A stretch of 64,000 nt of DNA from Bacteroidota bacterium. Lineage in GTDB: Bacteria; Bacteroidota; Bacteroidia; Chitinophagales; Chitinophagaceae. Of the stretch, positions 32,219-41,259 are shown piece after piece; position 1 is the stretch's first letter; each line of letters begins with the position of its first letter. The position numbers and the translations under genes are program-made. The notes under the pieces are model-generated. The model was not told the origin of the DNA and ran no database searches. It worked only from the letters and a program-made list of their open reading frames with translations. The stretch is taken from the NCBI GenBank assembly GCA_023433345.1, contig JAEZDA010000122.1:20481-84480 (forward strand), written 5' to 3'.

Positions 32219-33472
32219 TTGAATACGATTTTCACCCATATAAAAAAACTGGTGAATGTGCAGCCCGGTTTACGCGCGCTGCACGGTGCTGAACTGGCAA
32301 ATCTTCCTTCGATCGAAGATGCATTTTTACTCGTAGAAGACGACAGGATCGCGGCATTCGGCCCGATGCATGACCTCGATATAATGGTTACCGAAGTTCC
32401 ACCTGATACCATCGATCTTTCGGGAAAATTCGTTCTCCCGGCCTGGTGCGACAGCCACACGCATCTTGTTTTTGCGGGAAGCCGCGAAAGCGAGTTCGTA
32501 GATAAATTAAAAGGTTTAAGCTATGCCGAAATAGCAGCGAAAGGCGGAGGAATATTAAACTCGGCTGCGAGGCTTCAGCAAATGCCCGAAGATGAACTTT
32601 TTGAAGTTTCCCTCCGCAGGCTGAAACTTCTGCAGGCAATGGGAACGGGGGCAATTGAAATTAAAAGCGGTTATGGGTTAACGTTAGAAAGCGAATTGAA
32701 AATGCTTCGTGTGATAAAACGGCTCAGGGAGCACACCGGCATGCTCATCAGATCCACTTTTCTTGGTGCTCACACATTTCCTTTAGAATACCGTAACAAC
32801 CACGAAGGCTACATCAGCATGATAACCGACGAAATGCTGCCAACGATAGCGGAAGATGGTCTCGCAGATTTCGTGGATGTGTTTTGCGAAAAAGGATTTT
32901 TCTCCCCGGAGCAAACTGAAAGGATTTGTATGGCTGCTGCGAAGTTTGGTATCAAACCAAAGTTGCACGTAAACCAGTTGAACAGCATCGGTGGAATTGA
33001 ATCGGGAATAAAATGCGGAGCGGTTTCGCTTGATCACCTGGAAACCCTCAGCAATGATGAAATTAAAATGCTGGGGCAATGGGAGGGAATTTCCACCTTA
33101 CTTCCTACAGCTGCTTTTTTCCTGAGAATGGGTTACCAGCCTGCAAGAGCATTGATCGAAGCGGGTGCCGCAGTGGCCTTAGCCTCCGATTTCAATCCGG
33201 GATCTTCACCGGGCGGAAACATGAATTTTGTGATAGCGCTTTCATGCATTCAAATGAAGATGCTTCCGGAAGAAGCGGTTAACGCAGCTACCATCAACGG
33301 TGCTGTTGCGATGGAAGCAGAAAGGGAAGTTGGGTCGATTGCACCCGGAAAAAAAGCAAATCTGATCATTACCCAGGAGATACCATCACTTGAATACATC
33401 CCTTATAGTTTTTCTCACAACATCATCCACCAGGTAATGCTGAATGGAAAATGGGTGGAGAGAATGATCTGA
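32219..33472 (+). CDS. hutI: Imidazolonepropionase
   Basis: 417 residues, starting at TTG because the frame has no usable ATG near the family N-terminus. It belongs to the amidohydrolase superfamily: the HTHLVFAG metal-binding motif, KLHVNQL, SLDHLETLSN and SDFNPGSSPGGNMN loop are present. It hydrolyses 4-imidazolone-5-propanoate to N-formimino-L-glutamate in histidine degradation. The next gene ftcD begins 19 bases downstream. hutH and hutU are not in the window. The preceding MurC-like gene ends seven bases upstream. Confidence 0.95.
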   Translation: MNTIFTHIKKLVNVQPGLRALHGAELANLPSIEDAFLLVEDDRIAAFGPMHDLDIMVTEVPPDTIDLSGKFVLPAWCDSHTHLVFAGSRESEFVDKLKGLSYAEIAAKGGGILNSAARLQQMPEDELFEVSLRRLKLLQAMGTGAIEIKSGYGLTLESELKMLRVIKRLREHTGMLIRSTFLGAHTFPLEYRNNHEGYISMITDEMLPTIAEDGLADFVDVFCEKGFFSPEQTERICMAAAKFGIKPKLHVNQLNSIGGIESGIKCGAVSLDHLETLSNDEIKMLGQWEGISTLLPTAAFFLRMGYQPARALIEAGAAVALASDFNPGSSPGGNMNFVIALSCIQMKMLPEEAVNAATINGAVAMEAEREVGSIAPGKKANLIITQEIPSLEYIPYSFSHNIIHQVMLNGKWVERMI

Positions 33473-33491
33473 ATTAAAAACATTTTTAAAT

Positions 33492-35186
33492 ATGCAACCG
33501 TTAGTAGAATGTGTTCCTAATTTTTCTGAAGGAAGGGACTTAAACATCATCAGGCAGATCACTGCTGAAATAGAAGCAGTGGAAGGAGTTAAGCTGTTGA
33601 ATGTTGACCCCGGAAGTGCCACCAACCGCACGGTAGTTACTTTTGTTGGGGATCCGGAGGCCGTATCTGAAGCGGCTTTCAGGGCAATAAGAAAATCAGG
33701 TGAACTTATAGATATGAGCAAACATTCCGGTGAGCATCCCCGGATGGGAGCAACGGATGTATGCCCGATGATTCCCATCGCTAACATAACCATGGAGGAA
33801 ACTGCTGAATACGCAAGAAAACTCGCTGAAAGAGTTGGCTCGGAACTTCACCTGCCGGTTTATCTTTATGAAGATGCGCAGCCTGATAAATCGCGAAGCA
33901 ATCTTTCCGTTATTCGTGCCGGCGAATACGAAGGCCTCGAAAAGAAATTGCAGAACCCTGTTTGGAAACCGGATTTTGGTCCTGCGAAGTTCGATGCAAG
34001 GCGGGGCGCCACAGTGATCGGTGCGAGGGATTTCCTTGTTGCTTATAATATCAACCTGAACACAACTTCTGTGAGAAGGGCAAACTCCATTGCCTTCGAT
34101 GTAAGAGAAGCGGGCAGGGTTAAAAGAGAAGGAGACCCGATTACTGGTAAAATTATAAAAGATGAAAATGGGAATCCGGTGAGTATTCCGGGATCATTGA
34201 AAAGTGTGAAAGCCATCGGGTGGTTCATTGAAGAATATGGAATCGCCCAGATATCGATGAACCTTACCAACATCAACATAACTCCGGTACACATTGCATT
34301 TGATGAGGTATGTAAAAAGGCAGATCAAAGAGGGATACGCGTTACAGGTAGTGAACTCGTGGGCCTCGTTCCACTGAAGGCGATGACGGATGCCGGAAAA
34401 TATTTTCTGAAAAAACAAAGACGGTCTACCGGGGTTTCTGAAAAAGAATTGATTCGGATTGCAGTTAAGTCTATGGGACTGGATGAGCTTGCACCTTTTA
34501 AACCCGGGGAAAGAATAATCGAATACCTTTTAAGATCGGAAGAGGATTCAAAACTTGTGAAAATGTCGCTTGCAGATTTTGCTGACGAAACTGCGAGCGA
34601 AAGCCCTGCTCCGGGTGGAGGCTCGATCTCTGCCTATGTTGGAGCGCTGGGCATTTCCCTCGCCACCATGGTGGCAAATCTTTCTTCACATAAAAAAGGC
34701 TGGGATGAACGGTGGGAAGAATTCAGCGATGTTGCTGAAAGGGGCGACGTGTTGAAGCAAAAACTCCTCGGCCTGGTGGATGAAGATACCAGGGCTTTCA
34801 ACAAAATTATGAATGCGTTGGCCCTGCCAAAAAGCAATGAAACAGAAAAGGCGTTTCGAAAAGAAGCTCTGGATTCTGCAACCCGCTATGCAATTGAAGT
34901 TCCCTTATCTGTAATGCAAACTTCCTTCGATTGTATGCACATCATTTTGAAGATGGTTGAAACAGGCAACCCCAATTCAATCTCTGATGCGGGCGTTGGC
35001 GCGCTTTGCGCCCGTGCTGCAGTATTGGGAGCGGGGATGAACGTACGCATAAACGCCGCCGGTTTTAGCGACGAAGTTTTTCTTCAACCCGTGTTGGAAA
35101 AAGCAGGAAAACTTGAGAAGGAGGCAATTGAGATGGAAAAGGCAATTGTTGAAAAAGTGATGGCAGTTATAAAAGACGCTGGATAA
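33492..35186 (+). CDS. ftcD: Bifunctional glutamate formimidoyltransferase / formimidoyltetrahydrofolate cyclodeaminase
   Basis: 564 residues. The N-terminal 340 residues are the formimidoyltransferase (PLVECVPNFSEGRD, SGEHPRMGATDVCP, SMNLTNINITPVHIAFDE); from about residue 355 the cyclodeaminase begins (SPAPGGGSISAYVGALG). The fused enzyme transfers the formimino group to tetrahydrofolate and releases ammonia, leaving methenyl-THF. It follows hutI directly. hutG, an alternative exit from formiminoglutamate, is located 10 kb downstream. Confidence 0.95.
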   Translation: MQPLVECVPNFSEGRDLNIIRQITAEIEAVEGVKLLNVDPGSATNRTVVTFVGDPEAVSEAAFRAIRKSGELIDMSKHSGEHPRMGATDVCPMIPIANITMEETAEYARKLAERVGSELHLPVYLYEDAQPDKSRSNLSVIRAGEYEGLEKKLQNPVWKPDFGPAKFDARRGATVIGARDFLVAYNINLNTTSVRRANSIAFDVREAGRVKREGDPITGKIIKDENGNPVSIPGSLKSVKAIGWFIEEYGIAQISMNLTNINITPVHIAFDEVCKKADQRGIRVTGSELVGLVPLKAMTDAGKYFLKKQRRSTGVSEKELIRIAVKSMGLDELAPFKPGERIIEYLLRSEEDSKLVKMSLADFADETASESPAPGGGSISAYVGALGISLATMVANLSSHKKGWDERWEEFSDVAERGDVLKQKLLGLVDEDTRAFNKIMNALALPKSNETEKAFRKEALDSATRYAIEVPLSVMQTSFDCMHIILKMVETGNPNSISDAGVGALCARAAVLGAGMNVRINAAGFSDEVFLQPVLEKAGKLEKEAIEMEKAIVEKVMAVIKDAG

Positions 35187-35194
35187 ACTAAAAG

Positions 35195-35773
35195 CTAGGA
35201 GCGGTTCATCTCCAAAATGTTATCGAGCACTGTAGTGAAAGCGGAAAATATTTTTTGCAGTTCCTCCACATCCGTGATGGCGCGGTCGATAATAAATTCA
35301 AGGGTGTGAGACGGATTGCCATCTTCGTGTTCAGTGATCTCGAGTGAAAATTCTTTCAGTTCACGAAAAGTTTCCCTCACCTCCCTGTCTGAAAATATTT
35401 CGCGCAAAGCTTCTTTGTCGTTTGTTTTTACCACCAGCAGTTTATCAAATTCAGCATACCCGATCTCAACATCTTCTGCACCGAATACCTTACCGATCCT
35501 GTCCATCACTTTTGAATCATGAACAGCGAATACAAGGCTGGAGCCTGTTGCGAGGGGAGAGCTGATACTCGTAAACTGAACTGGAACAGGTGCTGTAAGG
35601 CTTGTAAACTCATAACCACTTTCAAAACCACCGCCCGCATCAATATCTATCGTGAGGCTAACGTTCTTGTCGTTGTGATTAAAAGTTTTTGAATACTGAA
35701 AGGGCAATGAAACACCTTTGAGAAAGTCTGTCACCTCTGCCCATGTTTCACTGTTCGTGGTAACTGGTTGCAT
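35195..35773 (-). CDS. Conserved-type hypothetical protein
   Basis: 192 residues. The N-terminal half is beta-rich (ETWAEVTDFLKGVSLPFQYS, SGYEFTSLTAPVPVQFT), the C-terminal half helical and acidic (ITDVEELQKIFSAFTTVLDN). No signal peptide or membrane segment is seen. I do not recognise a family. The gene lies directly downstream of the cupin gene, two bases after its stop, so the two should be co-transcribed leftwards. It converges with ftcD. Confidence 0.6.
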   Translation of the reverse strand: MQPVTTNSETWAEVTDFLKGVSLPFQYSKTFNHNDKNVSLTIDIDAGGGFESGYEFTSLTAPVPVQFTSISSPLATGSSLVFAVHDSKVMDRIGKVFGAEDVEIGYAEFDKLLVVKTNDKEALREIFSDREVRETFRELKEFSLEITEHEDGNPSHTLEFIIDRAITDVEELQKIFSAFTTVLDNILEMNRS

Positions 35774-35775
35774 AT

Positions 35776-36162
35776 TTATTTTATGGTTGTGATTATTACA
35801 GATGCTTCGGTTTTGGCCCTGATAGAATGCTTTATACCGCGGTGAAAAACTAAAATATTATTATCTGCCAATGATGTTTTGCGGCCTTCATGATCTACTT
35901 CTAATGACCCTTCCAACACCTGCACTGTAACTAGTGCATCCACAACATTGTCGATAACTTCTGCGCCTTCATGCAGGCAGGTAATTACAATAGTAACCTG
36001 GTCATCCTTATAAGTAGTGATTCCGTTCCTGTCGTTTTTTTGCCAGGCTTCTTCCTGCTTAAGCTGACGATAATAATCCTCCAGATCGATATAAACAACG
36101 GGGGCGTTCAGAATTCTATCGCCTTCAGGGCGGGCGGGTGTGGCTTCATTATACTTCTGCAT
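35776..36162 (-). CDS. Small cupin-like protein
   Basis: 128 residues with a single cupin fold: TIVITCLHEGAEVIDNVVDALVTVQVLEGSLEVDHEG and ILVFHRGIKHSIRAKTEASVI fit cupin motifs 1 and 2, although metal-ligand His residues are only partly conserved (CLHEGAE, FHRGIKH). Function is unknown; small cupins bind metals or organic acids. It heads a leftward pair with the 192-residue protein at 35195 and diverges from the nuclease gene at 36298. Confidence 0.75.
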   Translation of the reverse strand: MQKYNEATPARPEGDRILNAPVVYIDLEDYYRQLKQEEAWQKNDRNGITTYKDDQVTIVITCLHEGAEVIDNVVDALVTVQVLEGSLEVDHEGRKTSLADNNILVFHRGIKHSIRAKTEASVIITTIK

Positions 36163-36260
36163 AGTGAGTTAATTTAATGATTTTCATCAGAAACCATGCC
36201 TACCTGTGCCGGAGCCCAATTTACACCACCCCCTAAAGTGGTATATTGATCGCTTATCCG

Positions 36261-36268
36261 TACATTTG
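36261..36268 (+). promoter_or_regulatory. Candidate -7 box for the nuclease gene
   Basis: TACATTTG is an exact consensus match and ends 29 bases before the ATG at 36298. Confidence 0.45.
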
Positions 36269-36297
36269 CTATCCTTTTTTTAGGACTAAAATATAAC

Positions 36298-37182
36298 ATG
36301 AAAAAAAATCTATTCCTCGTTGTAATTGCAAGTATTACCCTGCTTACCAACTGTTCAAAATCTGATTCCTTTATTGGTCCATTCGTTCCGGTCGTTCCGC
36401 CAGTTATTCCGCCTGCGGTACCGGCTTCAAATCCCGAAGATCAAAGCCTCTACATGGGAAACCCTAGCGGCGCGACGGATAACGAAAACAACTTTAACAA
36501 CTACCTGGTTGATGAAGGATACTATGCTATTTCCTACAGCCGCGACCGCGGTACCGCTAATTGGGTGAGCTGGCATGTAATGGCATCTGATTTTGGAAAT
36601 GTACCCCGTCAGGACGACTTCCGCATGAATGACCGGTTGCCTATTACATGGTACAGGCCCGATGATTTGAGTTATTCCGGGTCAGGTTTTGACAGGGGCC
36701 ATTTTACGCCTTCTTCTGATCGTACTGCCACTTTTCCGGCTAATTCATCTACTTTTCTTATGAGCAATATTTTCCCCCAGGCTCCATATAACAACCAGGT
36801 AACCTGGGCGAATTTGGAAACCTATTGTAGGGATCTGGTGGTCACGGGTCACGAATTATACATCATTGCCGGAGCTTTCGGGGAAGGTGGAACAGGGAAC
36901 AATGGTTTTGCAACATCTATCGACAATGGAAGGATCACCGTACCGTCTACACTTTGGAAAGTGATTGTGGTGTTACCAAATGGCACCAATGACATGGCGA
37001 GAGTAAATGCGAATACAAGGGTGATTGCGGTTTCAATGCCTAATGACAATGGAACCACCAATACCTGGAAGAATTACCGTGTTTCAGTTAATGATATAGA
37101 ATCTGCTACCGGCTACGATTTACTAAGCAATATGCCGCAAGCTTTTGAAGACCTTCTCGAAGCGCAGGTGGATGATCTTTAG
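36298..37182 (+). CDS. Secreted DNA/RNA non-specific endonuclease (lipoprotein)
   Basis: 294 residues. A lipoprotein signal (SITLLTNCSKSD, Cys19) is followed by a Pro-rich linker and the NUC/beta-beta-alpha-metal domain. The catalytic motif is DRGHFTPSSDR with general base H135; the metal-binding region is SNIFPQAPYNNQVTWANLE. Such enzymes cleave both single- and double-stranded DNA and RNA for nutrition. It is expected on the cell surface or in the periplasm. A candidate -7 box lies 29 bases upstream of the start codon. No immunity protein is required for a secreted non-specific nuclease. Confidence 0.93.
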   Translation: MKKNLFLVVIASITLLTNCSKSDSFIGPFVPVVPPVIPPAVPASNPEDQSLYMGNPSGATDNENNFNNYLVDEGYYAISYSRDRGTANWVSWHVMASDFGNVPRQDDFRMNDRLPITWYRPDDLSYSGSGFDRGHFTPSSDRTATFPANSSTFLMSNIFPQAPYNNQVTWANLETYCRDLVVTGHELYIIAGAFGEGGTGNNGFATSIDNGRITVPSTLWKVIVVLPNGTNDMARVNANTRVIAVSMPNDNGTTNTWKNYRVSVNDIESATGYDLLSNMPQAFEDLLEAQVDDL

Positions 37183-37239
37183 TTTTGGTAATGTTCTTAT
37201 TTTTTTGTATTTTTAATAATGCAATTCAAAAAAAATAAT

Positions 37240-37566
37240 ATGAAAAAAATACTTTTTAGCCTTTTTGTAACCGCTGTTGGTTTTTCTGCAAGTGCACAAA
37301 GCTCAGAAGGCGCTGTACCTGCGTCTACAAAAACCGAAGTTAAGAAAGAAGTTTCTGCAACTACTGGAAATAAAGCATCTGAAGCCGCTGCAGAAGCGCG
37401 AATCACTGAAATGCGCAATGCCGTTAAGAACCTTGAAATGAGAAAGAGGGCCATTAGTGAAGACAAAAGCCTGACTCCTGAAGCGCGCAAGGCGATGCTT
37501 GAAGAGCTGTACCTGGAGCATGATAAACTTTCACAAAAGCTCAGAAATGAGTCTCTAAAAAATTGA
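37240..37566 (+). CDS. Small secreted helical protein
   Basis: About 108 residues. A cleavable signal peptide (FVTAVGFSASAQ) is followed by a helical, charged domain (ARITEMRNAVKNLEMRKRAI, MLEELYLEHDKLSQKLR) that looks like a periplasmic coiled coil. No family is recognised. The Met at 37240 begins the signal peptide; an upstream in-frame Met at 37219 adds seven polar residues and is less likely. The gene is followed 22 bases later by a clear terminator. Confidence 0.7.
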   Translation: MKKILFSLFVTAVGFSASAQSSEGAVPASTKTEVKKEVSATTGNKASEAAAEARITEMRNAVKNLEMRKRAISEDKSLTPEARKAMLEELYLEHDKLSQKLRNESLKN

Positions 37567-37588
37567 TAGATCTGTTAAAATGTTAAAG

Positions 37589-37613
37589 GCCGGAATTTCT
37601 TCCGGCTTTTTTT
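37589..37613 (+). terminator. Rho-independent terminator after the small secreted protein
   Basis: A 7-bp GC-rich stem GCCGGAA / TTCCGGC (37589-37595 and 37600-37606), four-base loop, followed by a run of seven T. Confidence 0.9.
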
Positions 37614-37902
37614 ATGCGCTCATAATTATGTAGGCCAGATACCTTCAAAGACAAAAACCTTATTTATTTTCATCAGGCATAAATTTCAGGAGTGTCGGGT
37701 ATATATATCAGGAGATAATCGTTCGTTATAGGCATAACACCGAAATTCCGTTGGTAAAAACTCCTTTCAAATGGATTATGGTTTGTAAAAATTTAGGACT
37801 AGATCTCTTTAGAATTTTCGGGCGGTGGTAATAATCTAAATCCGAAAAAGAAGAAATCGAAGTTCCTGGCCAGCTCTATCGGTCGGTAATCTTTGGCAAT
37901 AA

Positions 37903-37930
37903 AAAAGAGGCCGGTATGCCGGCCTCTTTT
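37903..37930 (-). terminator. Rho-independent terminator after the RCC1/PKD protein gene
   Basis: A 12-bp stem AAAAGAGGCCGG / CCGGCCTCTTTT with a four-base loop, located 23 bases past the stop on the minus strand and followed there by T residues. Confidence 0.9.
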
Positions 37931-37953
37931 AAAAATCGTTTTTAAAGTGATGG

Positions 37954-40938
37954 TTACCTTGAGCTCACTTTTACAACTTTCTCCGTTACTTTCTTCGTCG
38001 AACCTGCCACTACAAGTATGTATTGGCCTGCTGGAATTTGAGAAACATCCATTTTAATTTCGGTATTGGCGCCGTTTGAGCGTGCCTGTACTTTTTTCAA
38101 AACGGATCCCGTTAATGAAACGAATTGCAATCCCAGTTGTTCATCTTTTTCAAATCCGTTCACTCTTGCAGTAAAGCTGGTTGATACAGGATTCGGATAA
38201 ACTAATATTGATGCAGCATCCGCTGTTTGTGTTGTGGGTGAAGCCGTGGTTTTAGCAAGCGGGGTGCTGTCACCAGGTGAAGCATTTGTTACTGAAGATT
38301 TTCCTCTTGCTCTTGAAGTGACATATACAATAACCGTGTCTGTGCCGGTTCCACCTGAGTTATCCGTAACTCTTAATAGAAATTTATAGGTTCCTACTTT
38401 AAGGCCGGAAACGAGCGGAGTTGCAGTAGTTCCACCTGTCATGCGGAAATAAGTATTGTTTGAGGGGCCCGAAACCTTGGTCCACCTGTAGCCTACGATT
38501 GTTCCATCAGGATCAATTCCAAAGCCGTTTAAACGTGTGAATGTGGTGGGGTGAGTGATGGTTTTATCGGAACCTGCATTCGCCCAGGGAGTCTGGTTTC
38601 TCGAAGCTTTCTGCACGGTCACCTGCACATCGTCTGAAGCAGTAGTTCCCCGGTCATCCGTAACCGTTAGTGTGAATACATATACGCCTTCCACGAGGTT
38701 GCTTATGCTCGTTTGCAATGAAGCTACACTCGTGATATTAACGCCTGGGCCGGATACCTTGGTCCACTGATAACTGGTGATCGAACCATCAGGATCAGAC
38801 GCTGTTCCCCTGAGTGTGCCTGTGGTGGCAGGGAGGGTGATGAAGATATCGGAACCGGCGTTCACTACGGGTGAAACATTTTGAGCTGTATTCACAATAA
38901 TGCGCATTGAATCGCGGCCCACAGCTCCCTGGTTATCCCTAACCGTTAGTTCCATCACATATGTGCCCTGTACAAGACCAGTTGCCTGGGTACTTGCAGC
39001 AGAAGAGGATACGAGGTTTCCTGTTGTTGGTCCTGAAACTTTTCGCCATCCATAGGAAGCAATACTTCCATCATCAGTGCCGGAACCAGTGATCATTATT
39101 GAGTTTGAAGGCAATGTTACGGTTTTATCAGCGCCTGCGTTTGCAACCGGCGGAGGGTTCACAGAGGCCTTTGTTACTACAACCTCAACATCATCCGTGG
39201 CTGTGAGGCCACCATCATCGGTGACGGTTAACCTGAAAACGTAGGTGCCTTCCATAAGCCCGATAACATTTGTTCCGGGATTAGTGGCGTCTTGGAAGGT
39301 GCTTCCTGCTGGTCCTGATACTACTGACCACTGGTAAGAGGCGATACGGCTGTCATCAGAACCCGAACCATCAAGGGTGGCGACATTTTCCGGAAGAAGA
39401 ATATCAATATCAGCACCTGCATTTGCCACAGGAGCTTTGTTAGCGGGAGCCTGGGCGCCATTCACAACAACAGTTACATTACTCGTAGATGAAACACCTT
39501 TATTGTTTGTGACAGTTAGTTGAAATACATATGTTCCGGTAGAGAGGCCCGAAATTGCTGTGTTTTGAGAATTCGGAGAAGCAATGTTTGCGGCAGGCCC
39601 GCTGATCTTTTTCCACGCGTACCCGCTGAGCGTTCCATCTTGCTGCGAAGAACCGCTGCCATAGAGGGTTGAGGTAGTACTGCTGATATATTGGTTAACA
39701 CCGGCATTAGCAAGTGGAGCAGGAACACCCGTTGGAGAAAATGGAACAATAGACCATGTTTGGGTAAGAGGAGTTACAAGAGTAGGTGCGGGCACATTAA
39801 GCGCTTCAGGATAGATGGCATAATCGTTCATCGACAATGTTTGTCCATTACCCAGGCTCATTGCCTTGTTTCTACCCCAGGAGTACCAGTTGTTGCCCAT
39901 ATCCTGAACATACAGGTAGAAAGTGATCGTGTTGCTTGTTTGAAGATTTTTGAACTTGCCGGGAATTTGAACCGGAGCGGTCATCATTTGGCCATTTCCC
40001 CAATCCCATTGCCAGCCTGCGGTGCGCCATGGGCTGAATTGCTTACCATTTCCAATGTTTCCCTGGGGGTTCGAACCCGAAGCAAACATGTTGTCGTTTG
40101 CATCTATTATATGTAAGGTGTTGTAATTACCTACAAGTTCTTTAATGGGAAAAACACATCCTGCGGCCTGCCAGGCGGCTTTTACTGATTGCACACCGCT
40201 TTGCTGCCATGAAGCAACGCCTCCTGCATAGGTGGGGTCGTATCCCCAGGCAAATAGATCACTGGCTGTTTTTACAACGAAAGCCATCGGCCCTACGATT
40301 GCAATATCCTGTGCAACATTACCAGGAAAATTAACCTGGATCGGATTGTGATTTGAACGATCCCATTGCCAAACGGTACCGTCTGACGCGAGACCCCACA
40401 CCCATGTTAATGTACCGAAAGCAGTAGCGGAAGCAGGAACAAGTTTTACCATTGTCTTGCCCGAAGGTGAGGGCAATTTCATTGGCCTGTCAATGGTTTC
40501 GCCGCCATTATAATTAAGCGGATCACCAATACCCCAGTACCATACCCCTCCGTTGCGAATGGAAAGATAACTTTGAAACAGACCATAAACCTTTGTGTTG
40601 CCGGTAAAGGGCTGCCCCTGGTTGTCAGTGGCAACAAGGTTGGCAAACGGGTTTACACTGCTTGCCGTGCCTACTATATAAACATTGCCTGATGATGTTA
40701 GCGCAATGTTCGTGTACTGGGCACCTTGAACGTCTGTTACATTTGAAATTCCGTAATCACGCATCGTGGGTACGGTACTGGTCCATACAGCCGCATGTAA
40801 ACGGCCGTTGTTGGTTAGGTAGGAAGTAAAGTATTCACCCGCGCCTACTTTTATGATCTGCTGTGCTTTAGCAAATTCGGTGCAAGTGAATAAAAAAATC
40901 AGGATAGAAATCCCAAAAGAAAGGAGGTTGTTTTTCAT
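37954..40938 (-). CDS. T9SS-secreted RCC1-like propeller plus PKD-domain protein
   Basis: About 995 residues starting at the Met before KNNLLSFG, which begins the signal peptide (FAKAQQ). Residues to about 400 form an RCC1-like beta-propeller with repeated Trp-Gly blades (GGVWYWGIGD, TWVWGLASDGTVWQWD, NWYSWGRNKAM). Five PKD domains follow (each PxANAG...GSG...W..SGP pattern, ending VTD..G). The C-terminus is a type A T9SS sorting domain (ILVYPNPVSTSFTA). The protein should be exported by T9SS and held on the cell surface. No enzyme motif is visible. Confidence 0.85.
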   Translation of the reverse strand: MKNNLLSFGISILIFLFTCTEFAKAQQIIKVGAGEYFTSYLTNNGRLHAAVWTSTVPTMRDYGISNVTDVQGAQYTNIALTSSGNVYIVGTASSVNPFANLVATDNQGQPFTGNTKVYGLFQSYLSIRNGGVWYWGIGDPLNYNGGETIDRPMKLPSPSGKTMVKLVPASATAFGTLTWVWGLASDGTVWQWDRSNHNPIQVNFPGNVAQDIAIVGPMAFVVKTASDLFAWGYDPTYAGGVASWQQSGVQSVKAAWQAAGCVFPIKELVGNYNTLHIIDANDNMFASGSNPQGNIGNGKQFSPWRTAGWQWDWGNGQMMTAPVQIPGKFKNLQTSNTITFYLYVQDMGNNWYSWGRNKAMSLGNGQTLSMNDYAIYPEALNVPAPTLVTPLTQTWSIVPFSPTGVPAPLANAGVNQYISSTTSTLYGSGSSQQDGTLSGYAWKKISGPAANIASPNSQNTAISGLSTGTYVFQLTVTNNKGVSSTSNVTVVVNGAQAPANKAPVANAGADIDILLPENVATLDGSGSDDSRIASYQWSVVSGPAGSTFQDATNPGTNVIGLMEGTYVFRLTVTDDGGLTATDDVEVVVTKASVNPPPVANAGADKTVTLPSNSIMITGSGTDDGSIASYGWRKVSGPTTGNLVSSSAASTQATGLVQGTYVMELTVRDNQGAVGRDSMRIIVNTAQNVSPVVNAGSDIFITLPATTGTLRGTASDPDGSITSYQWTKVSGPGVNITSVASLQTSISNLVEGVYVFTLTVTDDRGTTASDDVQVTVQKASRNQTPWANAGSDKTITHPTTFTRLNGFGIDPDGTIVGYRWTKVSGPSNNTYFRMTGGTTATPLVSGLKVGTYKFLLRVTDNSGGTGTDTVIVYVTSRARGKSSVTNASPGDSTPLAKTTASPTTQTADAASILVYPNPVSTSFTARVNGFEKDEQLGLQFVSLTGSVLKKVQARSNGANTEIKMDVSQIPAGQYILVVAGSTKKVTEKVVKVSSR

Positions 40939-41259
40939 GATAAAAATTGGATTATCGGTTTTCAAATCGGCCTTTAACACAAGGATTGGAAATCTGCCGC
41001 AAAGTGAAGAAATTAATGCGGGCTGATAAATAGTAATGAATGTGTTTATGTGTAGCTCGTCCGTTCAGGCCAATGTAGTAGAAAATTGACAAAATTTATT
41101 TTGCATCTGATTTTCAAAACCTTTTGCAGTAAAGGATTTTATACTGTTTGAAAATGTTAATAAACCCGGGGAAGTCTGGCTACAATTGAACACCGATCTT
41201 ATCCACGTTCCTTCTAAAAACTTCCACATGCCAGTATTTGATCGTAAATTTGGCGCTTC
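40939..41259. other. Divergent intergenic region between two surface protein genes
   Basis: 321 bases between the RCC1/PKD gene and the SprB-repeat gene. A TAAATTTG box at 41245-41252 precedes the plus-strand start by only seven bases, which would give a nearly leaderless transcript. No other feature is visible. Confidence 0.5.

Larger units (their letters stand above)
37567..37953. other. Gene-free stretch between two terminators
   Basis: 387 bases. It holds a plus-strand terminator at 37589-37613 and a minus-strand terminator at 37903-37930. Between them there is no open frame with protein-like pattern, tRNA, or strong promoter box. I see nothing else in it. Confidence 0.7.

Noticed and set aside
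41245..41252. TAAATTTG promoter box for the SprB-repeat gene
   Set aside because: Exact match, but only seven bases from the ATG and without a -33 element; kept only as a remark.
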